Under the pieces are notes generated by a model. It was not told the origin of the DNA. It did not search any database and was given only the letters and a program-made list of their open reading frames with translations. A program made the position numbers and the translations under genes. Of a stretch of 64,000 nt of DNA, positions 44,803 to 52,828 are shown in pieces. Positions within the stretch are counted from its first letter, which is position 1; every line of letters begins with the position of its first letter. This DNA is from Alphaproteobacteria bacterium (GTDB lineage Bacteria > Pseudomonadota > Alphaproteobacteria > Reyranellales > Reyranellaceae): contig JAHBYP010000003.1 in NCBI GenBank assembly GCA_019635875.1, positions 496,001 through 560,000 of the forward strand, read 5' to 3'.

Positions 44803-45925
44803 GATCGGGCAAGAGCGCCAACCCCGAGCCTTGCCGGCCTTCGACACCGCCGCCACCGAGCAATTCGTAGACCTGATGCGCGCCGAAGCCCTTCAGGTGG
44901 CAAACGGCGCGCGGCAGGCAGGTGAACGCGCCGCCCAGCAGAGCCGCCGTCTCCTTCGCCAGCATGATCTGCATGGGCGCGGCGATCCTCTCGAGCCTGG
45001 CGGCAAGATTCACGGCCGGGCCGAAGACGTCGTAGACATACTTGTTGACGCCGACGATCGAGCCGACGACCGGACCGCTCGCGATGCCGATGCGACAACG
45101 CCATTGATTGCTGTTTGCCCGGTTGCGGCGGTCTATGTAGCCGCGCATTCGCAACGCCGCATGCGCGACACTGGCGGCATGGTCACTGTTGCGCTCCGGA
45201 AGCCCGCAAACCGCCATATAGGAATCGCCGTTCGTCTTGATGCGTTCGCAGCCGAACATCTCGGAAATGCGGTCCAAGGCGGAAAAGATGTCATTCAGCT
45301 CGGCCACCAGGGCCGCCGGATCGCGGGCGACCGCCATCTCCGAGAAGTCGACGAAATCGAGCATGAGGGCCGTAGCTCCGTCGAATCGCTGCGGCGAAAC
45401 CGTGCCAAACTCGCGCATCTCCTGCAGGACCGCCCGCGGCATCAGGTTCAGAAGGAGCCGTTCGGCACGCGCCTTCTCCTGTTGAAGCTCGCGCAGGCTC
45501 TTTTCCGCCAGCCTCGAGTATGAATCGAGCATGAGCTCGGTGCGGCGACGCCTGCTGTCGTCGCGGACCTCGACCAGCAGGTTGCCTCCCGACATCATCG
45601 ACAGCGCAACCTCGAACCCGATCGCGCGACCCGCCAGCCGCCGCTCGACGGCGAAGGAATGCCGATCCCGGGCGGAGATTTCCCGCGTCGCCAGGGCGAT
45701 ATCGAGCTCCGGAACGCGCGCCGTCAGCGAACCCTCGCCCGCGACGGCGGGAAACCAGGAATTGAAGCGCGCATTGGCAACGAGTACCGACCAGCAGCGT
45801 GGCGCGACCACGGCGACGCCGCTCGCGATCGCGTCAAGCAGGGTTGCCGGCTCAGGGGGCGGAGACGACAAGACGGCGTCGTTGGGCGAACTCGCCACAG
45901 ATGAACTCGACATCGCCCGTTTCAT
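44780..45925 (-). CDS. Class III adenylate cyclase with PAS-like N-terminus
   Basis: A 381-residue cyclase; ATG 45925 is chosen because GGAGG lies 9 nt ahead, although this puts the start inside the globin gene (74-nt overlap). Residues about 30-135 look PAS-like (LLDAIASGVAVVAP ... LLVEVRDDS), then a helical linker (SLRELQQEKARAERLLLNLMP) and the catalytic domain: metal Asp in MLDFVDFSEM near 195 and TNGDSYMAV near 240, adenine-selecting Lys in ERIKTNGD and Asp in YVYDVFGPAVNLAARLE near 315. These residues predict ATP rather than GTP. Its stop codon lies in the radC repeat. Confidence 0.88.
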   Translation of the reverse strand: MKRAMSSSSVASSPNDAVLSSPPPEPATLLDAIASGVAVVAPRCWSVLVANARFNSWFPAVAGEGSLTARVPELDIALATREISARDRHSFAVERRLAGRAIGFEVALSMMSGGNLLVEVRDDSRRRRTELMLDSYSRLAEKSLRELQQEKARAERLLLNLMPRAVLQEMREFGTVSPQRFDGATALMLDFVDFSEMAVARDPAALVAELNDIFSALDRISEMFGCERIKTNGDSYMAVCGLPERNSDHAASVAHAALRMRGYIDRRNRANSNQWRCRIGIASGPVVGSIVGVNKYVYDVFGPAVNLAARLERIAAPMQIMLAKETAALLGGAFTCLPRAVCHLKGFGAHQVYELLGGGGVEGRQGSGLALLPDPTAAPGS

Positions 45926-46217
45926 AGTCGAACGCCTCCAGGACATCGCGCAGCAGCTGGTGCAGAGTGTCGAACTCCGGTCCGGTGATCCGCAGCCGCT
46001 GGTGCGCCCGCTGCAGATGGCCGTCGTCGATGACTTCGCCGCCGGCCATGAGGCCGGCGATCAGCTTCGTCTGGTGATCGACAAGCCGCGCCATGTCGAC
46101 ATCGGCGAAGTGCCGTTGCAGTGACGGACAGTCGAGGACCCGGTCGTAGAACTCCTCGACCACGAGGCGCACGCGGGCGAAGCCGCCGACGCGCGCCAGG
46201 ACGGTTGTCCGGTTCAC
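45852..46217 (-). CDS. Truncated haemoglobin, group I (TrHbN-like)
   Basis: A 121-residue 2-on-2 globin. Family marks are VEEFYDRVLDCPSLQRHFAD with Phe-Tyr at the B helix near 22-24, DMARLVDHQTKLIAGLMAGG near 40 and the proximal His in LQRAHQRLRITGPEFDTLH near 70. It would bind O2, NO or CO through haem. It starts at GTG overlapping the OsmC stop (GTGA), and its 3' end overlaps the start of the cyclase gene by 74 nt, so globin and cyclase are made together. A role as gas-sensing partner of the cyclase is inference. Confidence 0.87.
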   Translation of the reverse strand: MNRTTVLARVGGFARVRLVVEEFYDRVLDCPSLQRHFADVDMARLVDHQTKLIAGLMAGGEVIDDGHLQRAHQRLRITGPEFDTLHQLLRDVLEAFDYETGDVEFICGEFAQRRRLVVSAP

Positions 46218-46822
46218 GGCGCCGTTCCGCCGTCGCCTCGAATGCGCCTGCGCTCGATGACGACTTCAACGGGCCGGCACACCGTGCTGCAAACGGGCGA
46301 GTGCCGCTGGGCATGGGCGATCAGCTCGTCGAGCTCGGCCTCGCTGCAGTCCGCCTTGACGTCCAGCTGGATGCGGATCTGCTCGTATCCCGGCGACACC
46401 GACTCGTCCAGGGCGAGCAGCCCCCTGATGTCCAGGTCGCCCTCCAGCATCGTCGACAGCTCGCGGATGCGGACGCCGCGCGCCATGGCGTGGAGCACCA
46501 GCGTCGTCGTCACGCAGCCCGCCAGCGCGTGCAGCAGGAACTCGACCGGATTGGCGCCCTCGTTGTTGCCCAGCAGGATCGGCGGCTCGCCGTTGACGAA
46601 CTCGAAAGCGTCCGCCCTCGAGGCGTCCTCCTGGCGGGCACCGTAGAAATCGCGGATGGTCGAGCGGTTCTCTCCGCCGGTGATCCAGCGATTGCGAGCC
46701 CGGAACTGGAACCGGGCCAGGACAGGATCGGCCTTGACGGCGTCGATGGTTTCCAGGGCGGCCTGGACGTTGAGCCCGTTGAGGAAGGTCGGTTCCTGGA
46801 CGGCGGCGTGCTGATGTATCAT
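46214..46822 (-). CDS. OsmC-family protein
   Basis: A 202-residue OsmC/Ohr-fold protein; AAGGAGAAC precedes the ATG. Visible are GNNEGANPVEFLLHALAGCVTTTLVLHA near 95-120 with the conserved Cys, and the second Cys region HSPVCSTVCRPVEVVIE near 185. OsmC-type proteins reduce organic hydroperoxides with two Cys. First gene of the OsmC-globin-cyclase operon, divergent from a GlxA-type regulator; an oxidative or nitrosative stress theme is suggested. Confidence 0.9.
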   Translation of the reverse strand: MIHQHAAVQEPTFLNGLNVQAALETIDAVKADPVLARFQFRARNRWITGGENRSTIRDFYGARQEDASRADAFEFVNGEPPILLGNNEGANPVEFLLHALAGCVTTTLVLHAMARGVRIRELSTMLEGDLDIRGLLALDESVSPGYEQIRIQLDVKADCSEAELDELIAHAQRHSPVCSTVCRPVEVVIERRRIRGDGGTAP

Positions 46823-46937
46823 GGTCGTTCTCCTTCTCGTCCGCCTGCAAGACGACACTCGTGCGGCGACGTCTCCACGGGCGATGGGTGCAGAGTAGAG
46901 TGACACCCGGGCGCCGATCAGATCGGCTTCAGCCGCA

Positions 46938-47981
46938 ATGGGTCTGTTCGTGCCAGAATCCGAATCGCGCCTGCTCGAGGTACACGTGGTCGCCCTCCCC
47001 GAAACATCGGGGTCGGCGCTGTACGGAATGATCGATGTGCTGGCGGCGACCGGCACCCTGTGGCGGCAGCTCGTCGACTACGAGACCGGCCAGAGCCTGT
47101 TGAAGCCCCGCATCGTGAGCCTGTCGCGCGACGCCTTTCGTTGCGGCAACAACATCCCGGTCATCCCCGATCTTGCCATCGACGAAGTGGCCAGGGCCGA
47201 CATCGTGATCGTTCCGGAGTTGTGGCTGGCGCCCGACGACGACATGAAGGGACGCTACCCGGAACTGATCGCGTGGCTTCGCGACCGCCATGCGTCGGGC
47301 GCCACGATCTATTCCGCCTGCTCCGGGTCCGTGCTGCTGGCCGCGTCGGGATTGCTGAATGGCCGGGAGGCCACGTCGCACTGGGGCTATCAGGATCTGT
47401 TCCGCATGCGCTTCCCCGAGGTGAACTTCAGGCCGGAGCCCAACCTGGTGTTTGCCGACCCTTCGGGCAGGATCGTCACCGCCGGGGGCACGACTTCCTG
47501 GCACGATCTTGCGATCCACATCATCTCGCGCCATTGCAGCCCGGGTGAGGCGCTGCGTATCGCCAAGCTTTACCTTCTGAAGTGGCACAGCGAGGGGCAG
47601 CTTCCCTACACGAGCCTGGTCCGTCGACTGCCCCACGCAGACTCGATCGTTCGTCAGGCGGAAGGCTGGCTGTCCCGGAACCTGCCCGCGCCCAATCCCG
47701 TGGAGGGTGTCGTGGCGGCCATCGGAGTTCCGGAACGCACTCTCAAGCGGCGGTTCAAGGCAGCCACCGGCTCGACCATCATCGCCTACGTGCAGAATCT
47801 GCGTATCGAGGAAGCCAAGAAGCAGCTCGAGACGACACAGGATCCGTTCGAGGAGATATCCGCGACGCTGGGGTACGAGAACCCGGCCTTCTTCCGGCTG
47901 CTGTTCAGACGCTTCACCGGGCTGACGCCGGGCCAGTACCGCCAGATGTTCCTGCCATTCGCCAAGGCGTCTCAGGCGTGA
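46938..47981 (+). CDS. GlxA-type transcriptional regulator (DJ-1/PfpI domain plus AraC HTH)
   Basis: A 347-residue regulator. Residues about 10-215 form a DJ-1/PfpI-like domain (VVALPETSGSALYGMIDVL, IVIVPELWLAPDD, YSACSGSVLLAASGLLNG with Cys near 128). Residues about 235-340 form an AraC-type double HTH (VEGVVAAIGVPERTLKRRFKAATG, EEISATLGYENPAFFRLLFRR). The gene is divergent from the OsmC-globin-cyclase operon, with 115 nt between starts, and is likely its regulator. It ends 3 nt into the second radC-end repeat. Confidence 0.92.
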   Translation: MGLFVPESESRLLEVHVVALPETSGSALYGMIDVLAATGTLWRQLVDYETGQSLLKPRIVSLSRDAFRCGNNIPVIPDLAIDEVARADIVIVPELWLAPDDDMKGRYPELIAWLRDRHASGATIYSACSGSVLLAASGLLNGREATSHWGYQDLFRMRFPEVNFRPEPNLVFADPSGRIVTAGGTTSWHDLAIHIISRHCSPGEALRIAKLYLLKWHSEGQLPYTSLVRRLPHADSIVRQAEGWLSRNLPAPNPVEGVVAAIGVPERTLKRRFKAATGSTIIAYVQNLRIEEAKKQLETTQDPFEEISATLGYENPAFFRLLFRRFTGLTPGQYRQMFLPFAKASQA

Positions 47982-48028
47982 TCGGGCTTAAAGCCGATGC
48001 CGGCTTCAGGAGCCTGGGGCTGCAGTAG
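47978..48028. repeat. Direct repeat of radC 3' end, right copy (radC remnant)
   Basis: Read in frame it encodes VIGLKADAGFRSLGLQ followed by TAG, clearly the radC C-terminus (VIGRKANASFRSLGLL), but with no radC ahead of it. It is the right boundary of the 3.2-kb segment inserted behind radC. Confidence 0.85.
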
Positions 48029-48115
48029 CCAGAAACCTGCGGTTGAAGGCTGTTGCCAACGCAGAGCGGCGCGGCCACCTTGGTGGGCCATACGCAGCAG
48101 CCGCGTCGCACGCAT

Positions 48116-48931
48116 ATGCCCAAGTTCCTTCGCATCGGGGTCCACCAGTCGAACGTGTCCGGGTACACGTCAAAGGCATGGTGGATTCGCCGGGTCGGCT
48201 CCACGGTTTTCCTGAAGTGGGGTGCGGTCGAGGTCGAGGGCGCGGGCGATGGACGAAAGGTCTACTGGACAGTTCCACCGCGCGAGAAGACGATTCGCTA
48301 CCGCACGGTGGAGCCCGCCAAGGACTATGTGAGAAGCGCGATCGCGCGGCGGCGCAACCATCGCTATGAGCCGCTGACCGGAAGCATCGCCACCAGGCGT
48401 CGATCCGCCGATCGCGGCGGCGAATCCGAGCAGGTGCGTGCCACCATCCTGGTCGTCGACATTGTCCGATCCACGGAGAAGGCCGCACGGCTGGGCGATT
48501 CGCGCTGGACGCAGGTAATGAACCTCTACTACGCCACCGTCCGCAGGGAGCTGAAGACATCGCGCGGCAAGGAAGTCGTGACGACGGGCGACGGATTGCT
48601 CGCGACATTCGCCGCGCCGGCGGCGGCGATCCAGTGCGCCACCGCGATGCGCGAGGCGGTGCGCACCCTGGGGCTGGAGATCAGGGTGGGGCTGCACGTC
48701 GGCGAGTACAAGGTGAGCGGGCCCGACGTGGTCGGCCTCGCCTTCCACATCGGCGCGCGGGTCGCCGCGAAGGCGCGCGCCGGCGAAGTCCTGGTCTCGG
48801 GCCCGGTCAAGGACCTGATGGCGCAGTCCGGGTTCCTGTTCGAGGATCGCGGTGCCCACCAGCTCAAAGGCGTGCCGAAGCGGTGGCGCCTCTACCGGGT
48901 CGACCGGCAAGCCTCAAGGTCGAGAGCATGA
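48116..48931 (+). CDS. Class III nucleotide cyclase with N-terminal WGR-like domain
   Basis: A 271-residue protein. Residues about 1-85 resemble a WGR domain: KAWWIRRVGSTVFLKWGAVEV, then GRKVYW and AKDYVRSAIARRRNHRYEPL. Residues about 105-265 form a cyclase homology domain: metal Asp in ILVVDIVRSTEKAARLGD and VVTTGDGLLATF, then DVVGLAFHIGARVAAKA, with His where many cyclases have Asn. This variant is common in bacterial cyclases fused to other domains. The Lys that selects ATP in the neighbouring cyclase is Val here, so substrate is open. Overlaps the next gene by ATGA. Confidence 0.8.
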   Translation: MPKFLRIGVHQSNVSGYTSKAWWIRRVGSTVFLKWGAVEVEGAGDGRKVYWTVPPREKTIRYRTVEPAKDYVRSAIARRRNHRYEPLTGSIATRRRSADRGGESEQVRATILVVDIVRSTEKAARLGDSRWTQVMNLYYATVRRELKTSRGKEVVTTGDGLLATFAAPAAAIQCATAMREAVRTLGLEIRVGLHVGEYKVSGPDVVGLAFHIGARVAAKARAGEVLVSGPVKDLMAQSGFLFEDRGAHQLKGVPKRWRLYRVDRQASRSRA

Positions 48932-50088
48932 AACGCAGCACGGATCGCATCCTGACCACGCACATGGGCAGCCTGCCACGGCCCGACATGCTGGCCGACC
49001 TGCTGGTAGCCCAGGCCGAAGGCAAGCCGGTCGATGCCGCACGGATCCCCGGCCTGACCGACGAGGCAATGGATTACATCGTGCGCCGCCAGCTCGAGTG
49101 CGGCATCGATGTCGGCAACGACGGCGAGATGCCGCGATCCACCTTCTTCGGCTACATCATCGAGCGCATGTCGGGCTTCGGCGGCCGCTCGAATCGCCGT
49201 CCGGTTCTCGACATGCAGCGCTTTCCCAAGTGGTGGCAGAACTTCCAGGCGCGCGGCGTGCGCCGGCTCAACGTCTACGGCTTTCCCGCGGCGATCGGGC
49301 CGGTGCGCTACGAGAGCCTGGACGGCGCGAAGGCCGAGCTCGATGCCTTCGCCCGCGCGCTGGCGCGCCAGACGCGGGGCTTCGCCGAGACCTTCGTGAC
49401 CGCCGTCTCGCCCGGCTTCGCCGCCTGCTCGATGGAGAACCAGCACTACGACAGCCACGAGGCCTATGTCTTCGCGCTCGCCCGCGAGCTTCGGCAGGAA
49501 TACCAGTTCATCGTGGCGCAGGGTCACATCCTGCAGATCGACTCGCCCGACCTCGGCATCGAGCGCGCCGGCTATTTCCAGGACCAGCCGCTGCCGAAGT
49601 TCATCGAGGCGATGGAGATGCACGTCGCGGCGCTGAACGAGGCGCTGGCCGACATCCCGCCCGAGCGGGTGCGCTTCCACGCCTGCTGGGGCAACCGCGA
49701 CAGTCCCCATGTGCACGACGTGCCGGCACCCGACGTGCTGCCGGTGTGCTTCCAGGTCAGGGCCGGCGCGCTCTGCCTGCCCTTCGCCAACCCGCGTCAC
49801 AGCCACGAGGTCGACGCGTTCCGGACACTGAGACTGCCCGATCACATGACCCTGGTCTGCGGCGTCGTCGAAACGACGCACAATTACGTCGAGCACCCGA
49901 TGGTGATCGCCGAGCGCCTGGAGCGCGCCGTGCGCGCCGTCGGCGAACGCGAGCGTGTCATGGCCGGAACCGATTGCGGCTTCGGCACCATCGTCGGCGA
50001 CGCCCAGGTTTCCGAGGACGTGGTCTGGGCCAAGCTCGAGGCGATGCGCGACGGTGCGGCCATCGCCAGCGAGCGGCTCTGGCGCTGA
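48928..50088 (+). CDS. Cobalamin-independent methionine synthase-like protein (MetE C-terminal fold), copy 1
   Basis: A 386-residue protein with only the MetE catalytic barrel. The Zn ligands are visible: HACWGN (His and Cys) near 250 and Cys in MAGTDCGFGTIVGD near 345. It begins LTTHMGSLPRPDMLADLL. Without the N-terminal MetE half it cannot be the standard folate-dependent synthase; short relatives use other methyl donors or act on other thiol compounds. Coupled to the cyclase gene by ATGA. Two further short MetE-like genes lie at 57342 and 58621. Confidence 0.85.
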   Translation: MKRSTDRILTTHMGSLPRPDMLADLLVAQAEGKPVDAARIPGLTDEAMDYIVRRQLECGIDVGNDGEMPRSTFFGYIIERMSGFGGRSNRRPVLDMQRFPKWWQNFQARGVRRLNVYGFPAAIGPVRYESLDGAKAELDAFARALARQTRGFAETFVTAVSPGFAACSMENQHYDSHEAYVFALARELRQEYQFIVAQGHILQIDSPDLGIERAGYFQDQPLPKFIEAMEMHVAALNEALADIPPERVRFHACWGNRDSPHVHDVPAPDVLPVCFQVRAGALCLPFANPRHSHEVDAFRTLRLPDHMTLVCGVVETTHNYVEHPMVIAERLERAVRAVGERERVMAGTDCGFGTIVGDAQVSEDVVWAKLEAMRDGAAIASERLWR

Positions 50089-50173
50089 AGCCGTCGCGTC
50101 TGTCGTCGTAGTGGAGAAAGGCTGCCGGGCTACCTATCTCGGACAAGGGCGAACCCAAGCGAAAGGACCGGCC

Positions 50174-50647
50174 ATGGCCAAGAACACGATCTGCCTGTGG
50201 TACGACAAGGACGCCGAGGCCGCTGCCCGCTTCTACGCGCGAACTTTCCCCGACAGCGCCGTGGGGGCCATCTTTCGCGCACCCAGCGACTACCCGTCCG
50301 GCAAGCAGGGCGATGTGCTGACGGTCGAGTTCACGGTCGCCGGCGTATCCTGCATCGGCCTCAACGGCGGTCCCGTCTTCAAGCACAACGAAGCTTTCTC
50401 GTTCCAGATCGCCACTGACGATCAGGAAGAAACGGATCGCTACTGGAACGCCATCGTAGGCAACGGCGGCCAGGAGAGCGCCTGCGGGTGGTGCAAGGAC
50501 AAGTGGGGCGTCTCGTGGCAGATCACGCCGCGCGTGCTGACCGAGGCGCTGGCAGCCGGCGGCGACGAAGCCCGGCGCGCGTTCGACGCGATGATGGACA
50601 TGAAGAAGATCGACGTCGCTGCGATCGAGGCGGCGCGGCGCGGCTGA
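50174..50647 (+). CDS. VOC/PhnB-like protein (3-demethylubiquinone methyltransferase-like domain)
   Basis: A 157-residue glyoxalase-fold protein of the PhnB-like group: ICLWYDKDAEAAARFYARTFPDS at the start (part: WYDKDAEAAARFYARTFPD), EFTVAGVSCIGLNGGPVFKH near 50, and CGWCKDKWGVSWQITPRVL near 105. Such proteins are widely annotated from an old methyltransferase label but carry no SAM-binding motif. Function unknown; cytoplasmic. Confidence 0.88.
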   Translation: MAKNTICLWYDKDAEAAARFYARTFPDSAVGAIFRAPSDYPSGKQGDVLTVEFTVAGVSCIGLNGGPVFKHNEAFSFQIATDDQEETDRYWNAIVGNGGQESACGWCKDKWGVSWQITPRVLTEALAAGGDEARRAFDAMMDMKKIDVAAIEAARRG

Positions 50648-50770
50648 GAAGCCGCACGTCGTCCTTCGCGCATGGATGACATGAGGGCCCGCGGGACGGC
50701 GCCTGTTGCACGGCGCATGTGATCGTCGAATACTCCCGGCGCTGTCGCCGACACCGTGGGAGGAAGAGCG

Positions 50771-51529
50771 ATGTCATTCTACCGAGGCCTGAGCTGCGAG
50801 AACGTGACCATCAACGGTCACCAGGGAACGCCGATCACCGCGTACACGGCCAGGCCGGAGGGCAAGGGACCCTTCCCCGGCGTCGTGCTGGTCCATCACC
50901 TGCCGGGCTGGAGCGAGCTCTACATCGAGACCACGCGCCGCTTCGCGCATCACGGCTACCTCGCGATCTGCGCCAACCTCTACCAGCGCGAGGGCGGCGG
51001 CAGCGACGGCAACCCCGACGACGTCGCCGCCAAGGTGCGGGCCGATGGCGGCATCGCCGACGCGCAGATGGTCGGCGACACCGCGGCCGCGGTGCAGTGG
51101 ATGCGCGCGCAGGCCGATCACAACGGCAAGGTCGGCGTCTTCGGCTCCTGCTCCGGCGGCCGGCACGCCTACATCTACGCCTGCCAGAAGAAGGACGTCG
51201 ACGCCTGCATCGACCTGTGGGGCGGCCGCGTCGTGATGCCCAAGGAATCGCTCAACACCAAGACGCCGACCGCGCCGATCGACATGACCGGGGAGCTCTC
51301 CTGCCCGCTGCTCGGCCTGTTCGGCAACGACGACCGCGCGCCCAGCCCGGAAGAGGTCAACCAGCACGAGGCCGAGCTCAAGAAGCACGGCAAGAACTAC
51401 GAGTTCCACCGCTACGACGGCGCCGGCCACGGCTTCTTCTACTGGCATCGCCCGCTCTACCGGCCGGATCAGGCGATGGATGGCTGGAGCAAGGTCTTCG
51501 CCTTCTTCGGCAAGCATCTCGCGAAGTAG
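50771..51529 (+). CDS. Dienelactone hydrolase-family protein
   Basis: A 252-residue alpha/beta hydrolase; AGGAAGAG precedes the ATG. The nucleophile elbow is VGVFGSCSGGRHAYIYA near 122, where Cys occupies the nucleophile position as in dienelactone hydrolase. Asp lies in GLFGNDDRAPSPEE near 182 and His in GAGHGFFYWH near 218. It may cleave lactones or esters of aromatic degradation; no such pathway is adjacent. Confidence 0.88.
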   Translation: MSFYRGLSCENVTINGHQGTPITAYTARPEGKGPFPGVVLVHHLPGWSELYIETTRRFAHHGYLAICANLYQREGGGSDGNPDDVAAKVRADGGIADAQMVGDTAAAVQWMRAQADHNGKVGVFGSCSGGRHAYIYACQKKDVDACIDLWGGRVVMPKESLNTKTPTAPIDMTGELSCPLLGLFGNDDRAPSPEEVNQHEAELKKHGKNYEFHRYDGAGHGFFYWHRPLYRPDQAMDGWSKVFAFFGKHLAK

Positions 51530-51540
51530 GAGGCGTCGCC

Positions 51541-51846
51541 ATGTGCACCTCGATCATCGAGATCGCGCGCGCCGAGGGCATGGCCAAGCGCGGCGATGAA
51601 TGGTTCCCGCTGACGCGAAGCGTGGTCGCCTACGACCACGCGCGCCACGCGCCCCTGGGCGACGTCATCACGCTCGACTTCTTCAACACCACGCTCGACG
51701 CCGGCGCGCGCGCCGCTGTCGAGCTCACGCTTGAATCGGCCAAGGAGCTGCGCGCCGCGCTCGACCGCGCCATCGCCGCGGCCGAGTTCGAGGAGGCTGA
51801 GGTGCGGGGCAAAGGCGCCGTGCCGAGCCTCGTGCGCGCCGCTTAG
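51541..51846 (+). CDS. DUF6295-like small protein
   Basis: A 101-residue protein starting 11 nt after the dienelactone hydrolase gene. The sequence MCTSIIEIARAEGMAKRGDE, then WFPLTRSVVAYDHARHAPLGD and TLDFFNTTLDAGARAAVEL matches what I recall of the DUF6295 family. Conserved Cys2 and the YDH...H segment could bind a metal. Function unknown. Likely co-transcribed with the hydrolase. Confidence 0.78.
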   Translation: MCTSIIEIARAEGMAKRGDEWFPLTRSVVAYDHARHAPLGDVITLDFFNTTLDAGARAAVELTLESAKELRAALDRAIAAAEFEEAEVRGKGAVPSLVRAA

Positions 51847-51882
51847 GAGACCTGGAGCGGACTGCGCACGACCTGCCCCGTC

Positions 51883-51949
51883 TGTCATCCCGAGCGCAGC
51901 GAGGGATCCAGGCAGCGTCCCTGGATCCCTCGCTGCGCTCGGGATGACA
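51883..51949. repeat. Dispersed palindromic repeat, copy 3
   Basis: A 67-bp near-perfect palindrome: TGTCATCCCGAGCGCAGCGA to TCGCTGCGCTCGGGATGACA, with inner AGGGATCCAGG/CCTGGATCCCT around a CAGCGT centre. It lies between convergent genes (DUF6295-like and SDR), where it may end both transcripts. Confidence 0.92.
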
Positions 51950-51966
51950 TCGTGTCTCGATTCGCG

Positions 51967-52749
51967 TCACACCGTGCGGAAGCCGCCGTCGGCCATGATG
52001 ATGCAGCCCGTGACGTAGGCTGACATGTCCGAAGCGAGGAACACAGCCGGTCCGGCAATGTCCTCGGGCTTGCCGGCCCGGTTCAGCGGCGTATGCCGCA
52101 TCACCATGGCCACCATGTCGGGGTTCTTCGCGCGCGCCTCGGCGTTGATCCTCGTCTCGATCAGGCCGGGACCGATGGCATTGACGCGCACGCCGTCCTT
52201 GCCGAGCTCGGCCGCCAGCGCGCGGGTGAAGCCCAGCACGCCGTGCTTGGAGGTGGTGTAGGCCGCCGAGTTCGGCCAGCTCACATGCACGAAGGACTGG
52301 ATCGAGCCGATGTTGACGATCCGCCCCTTGGTCGCGCGCAGCTGGTCGAGGAAGGCGTGCGTGACGTTGAACACGCCGTCGAGATTGATCGACAGGATGT
52401 CGTCCCAGTCCTTGCGCACCGCGGCCGCGTCGCCGGTGATCGGATTGCGCCGGTTGATGCCGGCGTTGTTGACCAGGATCGAGATCCTGCCGCTCCTGGC
52501 GATCTCGTCGGCCGCCGCCCGGCAGGCATCGCGGTCGGTCACGTCGAGCGTCATCGCCGAGGCCTTGCCGCCTGCCGCCGCGACGAGATCGACGGTCTGC
52601 CTGGCGCCCTCGGGATTGCTGTCGAGCACGATCACCCGCGCGCCCTCGCGCGCATAGGCCTGGCAGATGCCCTGGCCGATGCCCGATCCGCCGCCGGTCA
52701 CCGCCGCGATATGCCCTTCGAGTAGTCCCGCCACACTGTCTCTCCACAT
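51967..52749 (-). CDS. Short-chain dehydrogenase/reductase
   Basis: A 260-residue classical SDR: VTGGGSGIGQGICQAYA near 17, NNAGINRRNP near 92, catalytic Ser in NIGSIQSFVHVSWPN near 142, Tyr and Lys in AAYTTSKHGVLGFTRAL near 158, and NAIGPGLIETRI near 188. The C-terminal YVTGCIIMADGGFRTV is typical of gluconate-5-dehydrogenase/2-deoxy-D-gluconate 3-dehydrogenase-like enzymes. Start at ATG 52749. Substrate cannot be determined. Confidence 0.93.
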   Translation of the reverse strand: MWRDSVAGLLEGHIAAVTGGGSGIGQGICQAYAREGARVIVLDSNPEGARQTVDLVAAAGGKASAMTLDVTDRDACRAAADEIARSGRISILVNNAGINRRNPITGDAAAVRKDWDDILSINLDGVFNVTHAFLDQLRATKGRIVNIGSIQSFVHVSWPNSAAYTTSKHGVLGFTRALAAELGKDGVRVNAIGPGLIETRINAEARAKNPDMVAMVMRHTPLNRAGKPEDIAGPAVFLASDMSAYVTGCIIMADGGFRTV

Positions 52750-52828
52750 CTGAATGGAGCGACAGGCTACGGCGCCCGTTGGCCGCGCGGCAAGGCGGCC
52801 GGGCGGCCCGGCAGCAGCTCCGGGCGCG

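Noticed and set aside
44752..48028. Composite transposon or insertion sequence explanation for the radC repeats
   Set aside because: The repeats are direct, encode the radC end, and no transposase or terminal inverted repeats are visible; 3'-end integration or recombination fits better.
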